DNA of 64,000 bases from an uncultured Eubacteriales bacterium (GTDB taxonomy: Bacteria > Bacillota > Clostridia > Oscillospirales > Acutalibacteraceae), in NCBI GenBank assembly GCA_902491475.1, contig CABUHY010000007.1, forward strand, positions 33,303 to 97,302. Reading direction: 5' to 3'. Both the position numbers and the translations under genes were made by a program. Of the stretch, positions 47,693-56,380 are shown piece by piece. Each line of letters starts with the position of its first letter. Within the stretch, counting starts at the first letter, position 1. Under the pieces are notes generated by a model. That model searched no databases, had not been told where the DNA came from, and worked only from the letters and a program-made list of their open reading frames with translations.

Positions 47693-49825
47693 TCATTCTC
47701 CGAAATATTTAACCGTAAGTTTTTTGACATCGGGTATGACATCGGTATTTTCCACAAAAATCGGGTCGTCCTCGGTTTTATAATACGACTTTTCAAAGGC
47801 GGCAAGGCGTCTTTCATAATCACGTTTATACCGCACGGGCTTTCGGGAATATCCGTGCTCATTTTTGGCTTTGAGCCGTCTGTGCCTTTTCAGACAATCG
47901 AGCGCATACTCATAGAACATCTGCCAACGCACATAGTAGTAATTCTTAATATGTCCGTGCCACTCACGCCATGAATAGTCGTGAAGCGAAAGGATTGTAT
48001 AGTCGTTATCGCCCCAAGTGGATATTAAAAGTTTCAGATTTTCGGCATAATATCGTTTCTGTTCTTCGTCCTTACCGAGCCGACGGGCAAGGTAAAGCCT
48101 GTTGGAAAGGCAAAACTCTCCCCTGTGTCCCAAAAGCGAGTCAAGGTCCGAAATAAGCGCAAGCTGAGCCTCAGCAATGGTGCGTGCTTCGTCCTTTTTG
48201 CGCTTCTTATATGCCTTTGCAAATTCAAGCTGATTTGTGTAAAACCTGTTTGAGAGCGCCTGTCTTGCTATGTCGCACAAATCGTACTGATAGCCGTCGC
48301 TGTCCGAAAACTCCTCCGATACGGACAAAAACAGTTTCAACGCATCTTCCAAAAGCTTCGGGTCGTAATAGAGCTTTGTCTTACAGCAAGGACCTGCCTT
48401 TTCGGGTATGAGCTGCGGGTGCGAGGCAAGCGCCGAGCCGACTTCGTTTTCGGCATAACCCTCGTCACGGTAGCAGGACTTCAAAAGCAGCTGCCATGCC
48501 TTATAAAGTCGGTCGTCAAAGCGTGAATACCTGCGTGTTATATAATCTCTTATAAATTCGTCGATGTTCATATCTCCGCTTTGCGTGAGCATTGCAAATT
48601 GCAAGTCATATACCACGGGATTTTGTTCAATGCCCTCGGAGAAAATTCCGCTTCCGACCGCATTTACTCCCTTGTTTTTGAGCTTTGCGTAGAGGTTTTC
48701 GCAATGACGGTTGAGCTTGCCCTGCATTGAGTTCTTGCCGCCGAAATTGTGGAGCATACCGGCAACCGTTTGGTACTTAAAGAACCTTTTGTCGCTTAAA
48801 ACTCTTGCGGAATTGAGGTCAAGGATTATAAGCCTGTCAACGGGCACATTTTTTATCAGCTCATAACGAAGCGTCCAGCCCTGAATTACCCAAGTGTAGC
48901 TCGGGTCAAATTCACGGTAAAGGCGGCAGACCGCTTCGCCCATATCCTCAAGCATTTTTTTAGCACCCTTTTTGGGCGGTGCGTTTTCGTGGAACGGGTC
49001 GCAGGCGTAATAGCCGTATGCACCCATCAGCTTTTTAAGTTTTTCAAGGTATGTGCGCCCGAATTCAAAGAAAAATCCGTCGTCGGCACATATCTGTGCA
49101 CACTCGTCAAAGTTGCACCAGCGGTTTGCGGTATAGATTTTATGATTGGGGAATTTATCCTTTACGCAATGTGCCACATTGCCCGAAAATCCCTGCTGAA
49201 TCGGCGTTATTCCGAACTCTCTGAAGCGTTCGAGAATTTTTTTGCCAAGCTCAAGCCTGTCATATACATACCGAACATCGTTCGGCGCACGGTAGCCCGA
49301 GAAATTGGTCATCAGTTGCCACGGATAGAAGCAACACGAGGAAATGCACGAAAGCGCCTCCTTTTCGGAAAATCCGATTGCCGTCATGGTCTCATACAAA
49401 ACCGCTTCGCTGCCTATTACCGCAAGAGTCATATTTATGCCGTTCATCGCCATAAAGTCAATCTCTTTTTCCCAGCGGTCGAAATCCCACCACGACATAG
49501 AATAACCGAGCGTACAGTAGTTGAGGTACACCCTGCGCTTTTGCTCGATTTTCTTTGAATACACGCCGTCAAAAAGCACGGGCTTTTCGATTTTTATCTC
49601 ATTGTTAGCGCACCACGAAAGCTGAACGCCGCAATATTTTTTGAGATAGCAATAGAACCCGTGGAAAGCGCAGATAAGATTGCTTGCGGCAATATGTATT
49701 TTGCCGTTTTCACAGGTTATTTCAAATTTTTCGTCGTTGTCGTCGGTAATTTCAAAAATAAAGCTGTCTGCAAATTCGGGCAGATTTCTTGAAAGGAAAC
49801 CGTCGATTGTATTTTGATAATTCAT
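47693..49825 (-). CDS. GH89 alpha-N-acetylglucosaminidase, apparently cytoplasmic
   Basis: 710 aa. The family of human NAGLU removes terminal alpha-linked GlcNAc from glycans. Diagnostic segments are LNYCTLGYSMSWWDFDRWEK (101-120), DFMAMNGINM, the catalytic acid Glu280 in DPFHENAPP and the nucleophile-region SEGIEQNP (about 396-402), matching the two catalytic Glu regions of NAGLU. There is no signal peptide (MNYQNTIDGFL), so the substrate must be imported first. It lies 11 bp downstream of the sulfatase gene, suggesting joint attack on sulfated GlcNAc-containing glycans such as mucin or heparan-type chains. Confidence 0.9.
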   Translation of the reverse strand: MNYQNTIDGFLSRNLPEFADSFIFEITDDNDEKFEITCENGKIHIAASNLICAFHGFYCYLKKYCGVQLSWCANNEIKIEKPVLFDGVYSKKIEQKRRVYLNYCTLGYSMSWWDFDRWEKEIDFMAMNGINMTLAVIGSEAVLYETMTAIGFSEKEALSCISSCCFYPWQLMTNFSGYRAPNDVRYVYDRLELGKKILERFREFGITPIQQGFSGNVAHCVKDKFPNHKIYTANRWCNFDECAQICADDGFFFEFGRTYLEKLKKLMGAYGYYACDPFHENAPPKKGAKKMLEDMGEAVCRLYREFDPSYTWVIQGWTLRYELIKNVPVDRLIILDLNSARVLSDKRFFKYQTVAGMLHNFGGKNSMQGKLNRHCENLYAKLKNKGVNAVGSGIFSEGIEQNPVVYDLQFAMLTQSGDMNIDEFIRDYITRRYSRFDDRLYKAWQLLLKSCYRDEGYAENEVGSALASHPQLIPEKAGPCCKTKLYYDPKLLEDALKLFLSVSEEFSDSDGYQYDLCDIARQALSNRFYTNQLEFAKAYKKRKKDEARTIAEAQLALISDLDSLLGHRGEFCLSNRLYLARRLGKDEEQKRYYAENLKLLISTWGDNDYTILSLHDYSWREWHGHIKNYYYVRWQMFYEYALDCLKRHRRLKAKNEHGYSRKPVRYKRDYERRLAAFEKSYYKTEDDPIFVENTDVIPDVKKLTVKYFGE

Positions 49826-49836
49826 AACTTTTCTCC

Positions 49837-51516
49837 TTATGAGCCCGCTATTCTCGGCATAGGCAGCTCACGCCTGCCGATACGCCTGCTCAAAGCCGCA
49901 AGCAGAGCTTCGATTTTCTCGTCAATACAGGCGGCGTTATCCCACAGCTCCTTGCCGCAGAATTTAACGCTCCTCTCGCCTTTTTCAAGGTCAACGAACA
50001 GCTCTACTCCGCGAACATCGATATATTCCGTTGTGTCGCCGTCCATTTTCATTTCCTCGACAAGGAACTTATACAAAAGCTCCGCCTTTATATTTCTTGC
50101 GTCGCTGTCCTGCCATATGTCGTTATGCTCCTCGGGGTCGTTTTTCAAATCATACAGCTCGCCGTATGTTCTGCCCTCGTGAACGGTAATTTTATAATCA
50201 TTTTCGATATAGCTTACCATATGCATAACATGAGGCTCGTGCCTGTTCTCGTTTATGACAAAGGTGCGTTTAGAGCTCTCTTTTCCATCCCACACAGTTC
50301 TCTCGTCAATGCCCTGCATACACTGCGGAATTGCAAGACCGCAATAATCGAGAATTGTCGGCGCAAGGTCTATGAGCGACTGCAAACTGTCGTTTACCGC
50401 ACCCTTCGGGATATGACCGTTGTATTTTACAATCATAGGCACACGAAGCAAATCCTCATAATGGAAAATGCACTTGTGCCGAAGTCCGTGCTGACCGAAC
50501 AGGTCGCCGTGGTCGGTTGTGAAAATGATCAGCGTGTCGTTTTCAAGCCCGAGCGACTTCAATTTATCGAGAATTATGCCTATGTATTTGTCGGTAAAGG
50601 ACATCATTCCGTAGGCGTAGGCAACCTGCCGTTTCAGTTGATGTTTGTTATAATAATGCCGTTGCAGACCGTGTACACCCATACCCGTCTCACGGTATTC
50701 GTCAAGCTTCGGATGCCGCTTGCAGACCTCGGCGAAATACGGCGGATTTTTTTCGTGCTCGGAATAGGAAAACTCGGGGAGTTCAATATCTTTCGGGTCA
50801 TACATCTTGTCCCACGGTGCGGGAACCAACTGCGGATAGTGCGGGTCGGGGAAGCTCGCCCACAAAAAGAACGGCTTGTCCTCACGCTTGTACTCTTCAA
50901 GCATTGCGTTTGTCCGCTCAGCTATAAAGGTGTTGTAATGATATTTTTCAGGGATATTCCATCTTCCCATATATCGGTTACGCATTCTTCCTCTCGGACG
51001 GAAGAAATATTTGCGCCAGTTTTTGCAGCCGTTATCTTCAAGCCAAGCGACATAGTGCTGACCTGCCCAATGTTCGGCAGTGTGATTACGCAAAAGCTCT
51101 ATGTGCTCAAAGCCATAAAAATCATCGTGAAAATTACGCCAAAAGTCCAAATCCCACATATACTCGGGGGTTTCTATCGACGGATATTCGGGCGTAGACG
51201 CAGTGGGCTGAAAATGCGCCTTGCCTATAAGCGCCGTGGCATATCCGTTATCTTTAAGATAGGCGCTCAAGGTCTCGGTACTCTCGGGGAGCTTTGTGCC
51301 GAGCGACCAGCACCCGTGCTTTGACGGATACATTCCCGTCAGAATACTTGCCCTTGACGGCGAACAGGTCGGATTTGCGCAATACGCCCTTTCAAAGCGC
51401 ATACCCTCGTCGGCAAGCCTGTCAAGGTTCGGCGTTTTCAGGATTTTATTTACCGCAGCGAGCATTGAATAATGCTGTTGGTCGGTTGTTATAAGCAAAA
51501 TGTTCGGCTTTTTCAT
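49837..51516 (-). CDS. Type I sulfatase (alkaline phosphatase superfamily)
   Basis: 559 aa. The formylglycine motif is C-S-P-S-R with Cys51 in NPTCSPSRASILTG; other metal and active-site segments are ITTDQQHYSML, the conserved GKAHFQ and TTDHGDLFGQHG. Family members remove sulfate from sugars or other esters. No secretion signal is present, so it would act in the cytoplasm, where anaerobic sulfatase-maturating enzyme (anSME, not in this window) could convert the Cys. It is first in an operon with the GH89 gene. Confidence 0.9.
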   Translation of the reverse strand: MKKPNILLITTDQQHYSMLAAVNKILKTPNLDRLADEGMRFERAYCANPTCSPSRASILTGMYPSKHGCWSLGTKLPESTETLSAYLKDNGYATALIGKAHFQPTASTPEYPSIETPEYMWDLDFWRNFHDDFYGFEHIELLRNHTAEHWAGQHYVAWLEDNGCKNWRKYFFRPRGRMRNRYMGRWNIPEKYHYNTFIAERTNAMLEEYKREDKPFFLWASFPDPHYPQLVPAPWDKMYDPKDIELPEFSYSEHEKNPPYFAEVCKRHPKLDEYRETGMGVHGLQRHYYNKHQLKRQVAYAYGMMSFTDKYIGIILDKLKSLGLENDTLIIFTTDHGDLFGQHGLRHKCIFHYEDLLRVPMIVKYNGHIPKGAVNDSLQSLIDLAPTILDYCGLAIPQCMQGIDERTVWDGKESSKRTFVINENRHEPHVMHMVSYIENDYKITVHEGRTYGELYDLKNDPEEHNDIWQDSDARNIKAELLYKFLVEEMKMDGDTTEYIDVRGVELFVDLEKGERSVKFCGKELWDNAACIDEKIEALLAALSRRIGRRELPMPRIAGS

Positions 51517-51640
51517 ATCTTCCCCTCTTGTGTTACCCTAAAAATTGTCATTAACATTTATTGTATCACATTTTTATCGCCGATTATATTGACATTGTGA
51601 AAGAAAAAAAGCCGCCGCATTGGTATATTCCGACGAAATG

Positions 51641-52240
51641 TCAGCATTTTTTGAAAAGCATTACCGTAAGATATATGCTGATTGCCAAAAATGTAAAATT
51701 GTATCCGCTCTTTATGAGTATATAAAACCCGAGCGCCGTCATCGGCACAAGGAACGCAACCGACACCGCTTTCATAACGCTTTCGCACCTGTCACGGGGA
51801 AGCCTTTGCGAAAGTATACTTTCAAGCGCTCTGCCGCCGTCAAGCGAGAACACGGGAGTTATATTGAAAGCCCCTATTACAAGGTTTATCAATGCCGATT
51901 TCAAAAGGATTTCCTTTCGGCAAAGAGCGTACAAACCGAACAGCGTCAAAGACAGAAAAAAGTTCATCAACGGACCGCTTATAGCCGTGATGAACTCCTT
52001 TTTGTAATCTTGCGTAATGTCGTTCTTTCTGATTATCGTCATTCCGAATATGCCGAAGCGCACCGTTTCGGGTCTCTCGCCGCAGGCAACTATCGCAAAC
52101 AGATGACCGAACTCGTGCAAAATCGAGAACAGTATTCCGCAGCGTATCTCGTCGCCCGTATTAAAGCACATCAAAAGAGTTACGCTTGCGGCAAAAAGGA
52201 AATCTATCTTTACTTCAACGCCCTTTATGAAAAAGCGCAT
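51641..52240 (-). CDS. Site-2 (M50) intramembrane metalloprotease, SpoIVFB-like
   Basis: 199 aa with about five membrane helices. The zinc motif is HEFGH (42-46) and the second ligand motif is FSLDGGRALE in NITPVFSLDGG. Bacillus SpoIVFB cleaves pro-sigma-K in the mother cell; the length and the neighbouring SpoIVFA-like gene suggest the same pair here. Its start overlaps the upstream gene's stop at 52240. Other S2P-family roles remain possible. Confidence 0.85.
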   Translation of the reverse strand: MRFFIKGVEVKIDFLFAASVTLLMCFNTGDEIRCGILFSILHEFGHLFAIVACGERPETVRFGIFGMTIIRKNDITQDYKKEFITAISGPLMNFFLSLTLFGLYALCRKEILLKSALINLVIGAFNITPVFSLDGGRALESILSQRLPRDRCESVMKAVSVAFLVPMTALGFYILIKSGYNFTFLAISIYLTVMLFKKC

Positions 52241-53064
52241 CAGCTCTCAAGCACCCACGCAGGATTGTGGCGCACTCCGCCTATGCGAAGCTCAAAATGC
52301 AAATGCGGTCCCGTCGCCTGACCCGTTGAGCCGACCTTTGCGATTATCTCCCCTGCTCTGACATTCGCACCCTCCTCGGCTATGAGTTCCGAGCAATGGC
52401 AGTAAACGGTTGTAATCCCGCCCTCCGACTCAAGGAAAATGTAGTTCCCCCTTATATCGGAGTACGAAGCCTTTGTAACCGTTCCGTCAAAGGCGGCTTT
52501 TATCGGCGCACCCGATTTTGCGGCAAGGTCTATGCCAGAATGAAAACCGTATTTGTTTGTTACGGGATTTATTCTGTAACCGAAGCAGGAGGTTACACGG
52601 GTGTACTCGACGGGCTTTACCATAGGCTTGCTGAAGAACACAGGAGAAAACGAGGCGGTTGTTCCGTCAACATACATCAAATCCTCGCCGCCCGCTCCCG
52701 TAAATTCTTCGTCGGCAATGTCGGTTATCTGCTGTTCCTGTCCGTCCTGCCCGTCCTGTTGTTTGGGCTCTGAAACAAAGGCTATTACCGAACGCACGCA
52801 ATCAGCCAAATCCTTTGCGGTCAAATCCTTTTGCATTACGGAATTATAAAAGGAATTGAGTGCGGTAAAGGTCTTGCTCTCCGTCTTGTAAAATCCGAAA
52901 AAAAGAAGCAGCACCAAGGCAAAAACGACAGTTTGAGTCAAAATAACGGAAGTGAGCAAATCGCTCGGCTTTTGCGGCTTTTCCTCACGCTGTGCCGCAC
53001 GCCTTGTACGCTCTCGGCGTAAATCACGGTAGTCGGTTTCATATTCCTTTAATTCGTAATCCAT
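52240..53064 (-). CDS. Membrane-anchored M23 peptidase-domain protein, SpoIVFA-like
   Basis: 274 aa. A cytoplasmic basic N-terminus and one membrane helix (about 38-60) precede a linker with a Gln/Asp-rich stretch (DGQDGQEQQ). A C-terminal LytM/M23 domain (about 150-270) follows. The metal-site residues are present: HSGID (His and Asp), TVYCHCS and GPHLHFEL, so it could be an active endopeptidase. Coupling to an M50 protease gene is the SpoIVFA-SpoIVFB arrangement, in which the A protein controls pro-sigma-K processing. Confidence 0.8.
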   Translation of the reverse strand: MDYELKEYETDYRDLRRERTRRAAQREEKPQKPSDLLTSVILTQTVVFALVLLLFFGFYKTESKTFTALNSFYNSVMQKDLTAKDLADCVRSVIAFVSEPKQQDGQDGQEQQITDIADEEFTGAGGEDLMYVDGTTASFSPVFFSKPMVKPVEYTRVTSCFGYRINPVTNKYGFHSGIDLAAKSGAPIKAAFDGTVTKASYSDIRGNYIFLESEGGITTVYCHCSELIAEEGANVRAGEIIAKVGSTGQATGPHLHFELRIGGVRHNPAWVLES

Positions 53065-53112
53065 ATTATCACCCGTTAAAGGATATGATTTTCATAAAGA
53101 TAATATGATAAA

Positions 53113-53132
53113 AGCCCGTCATAAGACGGGCT
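53113..53132 (-). terminator. Terminator of the T-box-controlled ABC operon
   Basis: Minus strand: AGCCCGTC-TTAT-GACGGGCT, then TTTATC. Confidence 0.88.
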
Positions 53133-53149
53133 CGGTATTAAAGTCTATA

Positions 53150-53935
53150 TCAGGTCAGCAACATTCTGTCGTTATCGAGAGCCTTGCCTGCCGACAGCTT
53201 GAACTGTTCAAGCAAATCGGAGACCTCAAGCTTGCTTCTTTTTTCGCCCTCAACATCGAAAATAACGGTTCCCTTATCCATCATAACCGTTCTGTTGCCG
53301 AGGTCGAGAGCCGACTGCATATTGTGCGTTACCATAAGACAGGTAAGGTGGTTATCCCTTACGATTTCGGTTGTGAGCTCAAGCACCTTTTCAGCCGTTG
53401 ACGGGTCAAGAGCCGCCGTGTGCTCATCAAGCAGCAAAAGCTTCGGCGGCGTATATGTAGCCATCATAAGGGTAAGCGCCTGCCTCTGTCCGCCCGAAAG
53501 CAAACCGACCGGCTGCTGCATTCTGTCCTCAAGTCCCATATTGAGAAGCGAAAGCCTCTGACGGAACTCCTCTTTATCCTTTTTGCCGATTTTACTCAAC
53601 CATCCGCCCTTGCCTGCCGCAAGAGCAAGATTTTCCTCAATGCTCATTCCGGGAGCACTGCCCCTCATGGGGTCCTGGAAAAGACGGCCGATAACCTTTG
53701 CACGCTTGTGCGTGGGTGTGAGGGTTATATCCTCGCCGTCAAGGACGATTTTGCCCGTATCGGTTATAAAATCGCCTGCGATAGCGTTGAAAAGCGTTGA
53801 TTTACCTGCGCCGTTCGCGCCGATAATCGTTATGAAATCGCCGTCCTTAACGCTCAAAGAAAGGTTGTTGAGAGCGGTCTTGGCATTGACGGTATCGGAG
53901 TTAAAGGTCTTTGAAATGTTTGTTATTTCAAGCAT
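53150..53935 (-). CDS. trpZ: ABC transporter ATP-binding protein (probable tryptophan importer)
   Basis: 261 aa. Walker A IGANGAGKSTLF, the signature LLSGGQRQALTL, Walker B LLLLDEHTAALD and the H-loop MVTHNMQ are all present. It energises import by the TrpX/TrpY-type system. Its ATG overlaps the permease stop (TAATG). The symbol rests on the Trp T-box and the family (TrpXYZ) rather than on biochemical evidence. Confidence 0.85.
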   Translation of the reverse strand: MLEITNISKTFNSDTVNAKTALNNLSLSVKDGDFITIIGANGAGKSTLFNAIAGDFITDTGKIVLDGEDITLTPTHKRAKVIGRLFQDPMRGSAPGMSIEENLALAAGKGGWLSKIGKKDKEEFRQRLSLLNMGLEDRMQQPVGLLSGGQRQALTLMMATYTPPKLLLLDEHTAALDPSTAEKVLELTTEIVRDNHLTCLMVTHNMQSALDLGNRTVMMDKGTVIFDVEGEKRSKLEVSDLLEQFKLSAGKALDNDRMLLT

Positions 53936-54867
53936 TATGCCGCCCTCCTTGCTTTGTTGTGGTCAAGTCTGCGCTTGAATTCGGGGTACTTGCTCTTGAG
54001 GTACGGTCCCGAAATTGCGATGATTACGATTACGGACGAAACAAGCTTGAGCATTGAAGCCGGCATATTGAAGCGAAGCGCAACCGTATAAACAAGGCGG
54101 AACACAACCGCACCGATAACTACGCCGACAGCCTTTGCCGGAATCTTACCCTTACGCATAAATGCGCCGCCGATAAGAAGCGAAGCGAGGGCAACCGTTA
54201 CCATACCCGTGCCGATGTCGATGTTTACCGATTTCTGCGACTGAGCGAGCAGGCAGCCCGAAAGTCCCGTAAATGCGTTGGAAACACAAAGTCCGATAAT
54301 CGTTGTAAATGCGGGATTTATCGAGGACGAACGAACCATATCGGGGTTGTTGCCCGTTGCACGGATTGCAAGTCCGAGCTTTGTTTTGAGGAAAAGCGAC
54401 AGGAACAAAATTACGAGCACTACCGCTATGAGCGCAACGATAAGCACCGACTGTTTTTCAAGGAATGTTCCCGCAAGAAGCGCTTTCATCTTGGTAAACA
54501 CGGTATCGGTTTTATTCATATTAAGTAAGGACGAATTGCCCATAACCGCTATGTTTATGGAATACAGCGCGGTGTTGACGATTATACCCGCAAGTAGGCT
54601 GTCAACGCCCATTTTGGTCTGTAAAAATGCGGTTATAAATCCCGATGCAATTCCTGCGAGCATTGCCGCAACAATGGAAAGATACGGATGACCCGATATT
54701 GCGACAACAGCGCCGACGGACGCTCCGAGAGTGAAGCATCCGTCGGTTGATAAGTCGCAGACATTAAGCATTGAATAGCTTAAAAACAGTGCAAGCACCG
54801 TAAGGGAACTGATAAGTCCCAATTCAAATGCAGTTTGTAATAATGCTGTGATTGATCCTAAAGACAT
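53935..54867 (-). CDS. trpY: ABC transporter permease (probable tryptophan importer)
   Basis: 310 aa with about eight to nine membrane segments. It belongs to the branched-chain/ribose-type permease superfamily (BPD_transp_2): LAIRATGNNPDMVRSSSIN is the coupling-helix region, followed by SLLIGGAFMRKGKIPAKAVGVVIGAV. It pairs with the substrate-binding lipoprotein 22 bp upstream and the ATPase downstream. Confidence 0.85.
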   Translation of the reverse strand: MSLGSITALLQTAFELGLISSLTVLALFLSYSMLNVCDLSTDGCFTLGASVGAVVAISGHPYLSIVAAMLAGIASGFITAFLQTKMGVDSLLAGIIVNTALYSINIAVMGNSSLLNMNKTDTVFTKMKALLAGTFLEKQSVLIVALIAVVLVILFLSLFLKTKLGLAIRATGNNPDMVRSSSINPAFTTIIGLCVSNAFTGLSGCLLAQSQKSVNIDIGTGMVTVALASLLIGGAFMRKGKIPAKAVGVVIGAVVFRLVYTVALRFNMPASMLKLVSSVIVIIAISGPYLKSKYPEFKRRLDHNKARRAA

Positions 54868-54888
54868 AATTTATTAAGTCTCCTGTTT

Positions 54889-55935
54889 TTATTCTGCCGC
54901 CGAGGTAAAGCTCTCTGCGGTTGTAATGCTCTGAACCTTTGTGCAATAGGGCTTGAAGGTTGTTTCAAGAGCGCTGTAATCATATCCGAGCTCTGTGCAG
55001 ATGTCGGTGTTGATTGTTGCTGTACCGTTGTCGAATACCATTACCGAAAGATTTGCGGGGTCTGCACCGTCGATAAGAATGTTTGCAATCATCTTTGCCG
55101 TCTCAACGCCGAGGTTTGCATAGTCAACGCCGTAGCCGAGGAATGCGCCGTTAAGTGCGAAGGAATCTGCGCCTGTGAAGTGCGGGATTTTAGCTGCCGC
55201 AAAGGTTTCATAGATTGAAAGCTCAGCCTTCATAATCGTGTTGTCGGTGGGAGTGAATACTGCGTCAACCTTATCGTTTACAAGTGCCTGTGCAGCCTGC
55301 TGAACCTCTGTAACATTTGTGCCTGTGCGTTCAATGTACTTGATACCCTTTTCGTCGAGGAACTTCTTGGCGTCTGCAATGGGAGCTGTCGAAGAGTCCT
55401 GACCTACATCGTAAAGGAGACCTACCGTCTTTGTGTCGGGGTTGTTTGCAAGGATAAGGTTCATAATAGCCGTTGTGTTGAGGTAATCGGAAGTACCCGT
55501 TACATTTGCGCCGGGAGTTTCAAGCGAATTAACAAGACCTGCGCCGACGGGGTCGGAAACAGCCGAGAAAACAACCGGAATATCGGTTGTTGCAGCCTGC
55601 ATAGCGATTGCAACCGGTGTTGCGATACCTACCATAAGGTCAACATTTTCAGCCTTGAAGTTTGAAATTATCTGTGCGAGTACATTCTGGTCTGCGTTGC
55701 AGTTATCATAAAGAATTTCAAACTTAACGCCTTTTTCCTTTTCGATTACTCTTAACTGAGACTCGATGTTTTCATAAATCTGATTGAGTGATGCGTCGTC
55801 AACATAGTTGCAAACGCCGATTTTGTATGTCTTTGATGCGTCGGCTTTGTTTGCGTTATTGTTAGCGCAAGCTGCAAAGCCCAAAACAAGTGCGAATACG
55901 AGTAAAATTGATAAAGCCTTTGTAATTTTTTTCAT
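54889..55935 (-). CDS. trpX: ABC transporter substrate-binding lipoprotein (probable tryptophan binding)
   Basis: 348 aa. A lipoprotein signal is visible: FALVLGFAACANN, with Cys23 as the lipidation site. The mature domain is the ABC_sub_bind (PF04392) type, with YKIGVCNYVDDASLNQIYEN, DLMVGIATPVAIAMQAAT, IPVVFSAVSDPVGAGLV and the hinge region TGADSFALNGAFLGYGVDY. It is first in the operon behind a T-box leader whose specifier reads UGG (Trp). Related TrpX proteins import tryptophan, consistent with the leader. Confidence 0.85.
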   Translation of the reverse strand: MKKITKALSILLVFALVLGFAACANNNANKADASKTYKIGVCNYVDDASLNQIYENIESQLRVIEKEKGVKFEILYDNCNADQNVLAQIISNFKAENVDLMVGIATPVAIAMQAATTDIPVVFSAVSDPVGAGLVNSLETPGANVTGTSDYLNTTAIMNLILANNPDTKTVGLLYDVGQDSSTAPIADAKKFLDEKGIKYIERTGTNVTEVQQAAQALVNDKVDAVFTPTDNTIMKAELSIYETFAAAKIPHFTGADSFALNGAFLGYGVDYANLGVETAKMIANILIDGADPANLSVMVFDNGTATINTDICTELGYDYSALETTFKPYCTKVQSITTAESFTSAAE

Positions 55936-56052
55936 GGTGATTAACTCCTTAATATCTGTAATTTGTTTTTGTGGTTTTTGTGAATGGGGTTTACTGTCGC
56001 CATCGCCATCGTTCTTTCAAAAGTTTCATAAAGCTCACTCCAAATTGAAAAT

Positions 56053-56330
56053 AAAAAAAATCCTGTCCCAATAATTGGGACAGGATATAAATACCTGCGG
56101 TACCACCCAAGTTGACGAAAATAAATTCGCCCGCTCTGCCTCATACATACATATGAGCTGTACTGTAACGGGTACACCCCGTCGGTTACTACTTGCGAAA
56201 ATCGCTTTCGACCGCCCTCATAAGTCCATTCGCCTTAAATTCCGCTGCTGCCATCTCACTGTCGGCAACTCTCTTTGAGTTTCTGTAAAAGGTTACTACT
56301 CTTAATCGTAGGTTTGTGTTCGTTTGTTTT
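56053..56330 (-). promoter_or_regulatory. T-box leader, specifier UGG (tryptophan)
   Basis: Minus strand: stem I with GAGAGTTGCC and the specifier-loop context TGG-ACTTATGAG (TGG at 56228-56226), the T-box bulge sequence GGGTGGTACCGCAGG (56108-56094), then a terminator with arms ATCCTGTCCCAA/TTGGGACAGGAT and eight T (56086-56053). Uncharged tRNA-Trp would stabilise the antiterminator and turn on the importer. Confidence 0.93.
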
Positions 56331-56334
56331 CTAT

Positions 56335-56363
56335 AAGATAGCACAAGTTAAAACACTTGTCAA
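56335..56363 (-). promoter_or_regulatory. Promoter of the Trp T-box operon
   Basis: Minus strand: TTGACA (56363-56358), a 17-bp spacer, TATCTT (56340-56335). Confidence 0.8.
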
Positions 56364-56380
56364 CACTTTTTTTGAAAAAA

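Noticed and set aside
50125..51324. 399-codon open frame on the plus strand
   Set aside because: It lies entirely antisense to the sulfatase gene, has no ribosome site or recognisable domain, and the sulfatase motifs on the other strand are unambiguous.
53150..53935. Branched-chain amino acid or ribose importer
   Set aside because: The permease fold alone would allow it, but the binding-protein family and the UGG T-box specifier point to tryptophan.
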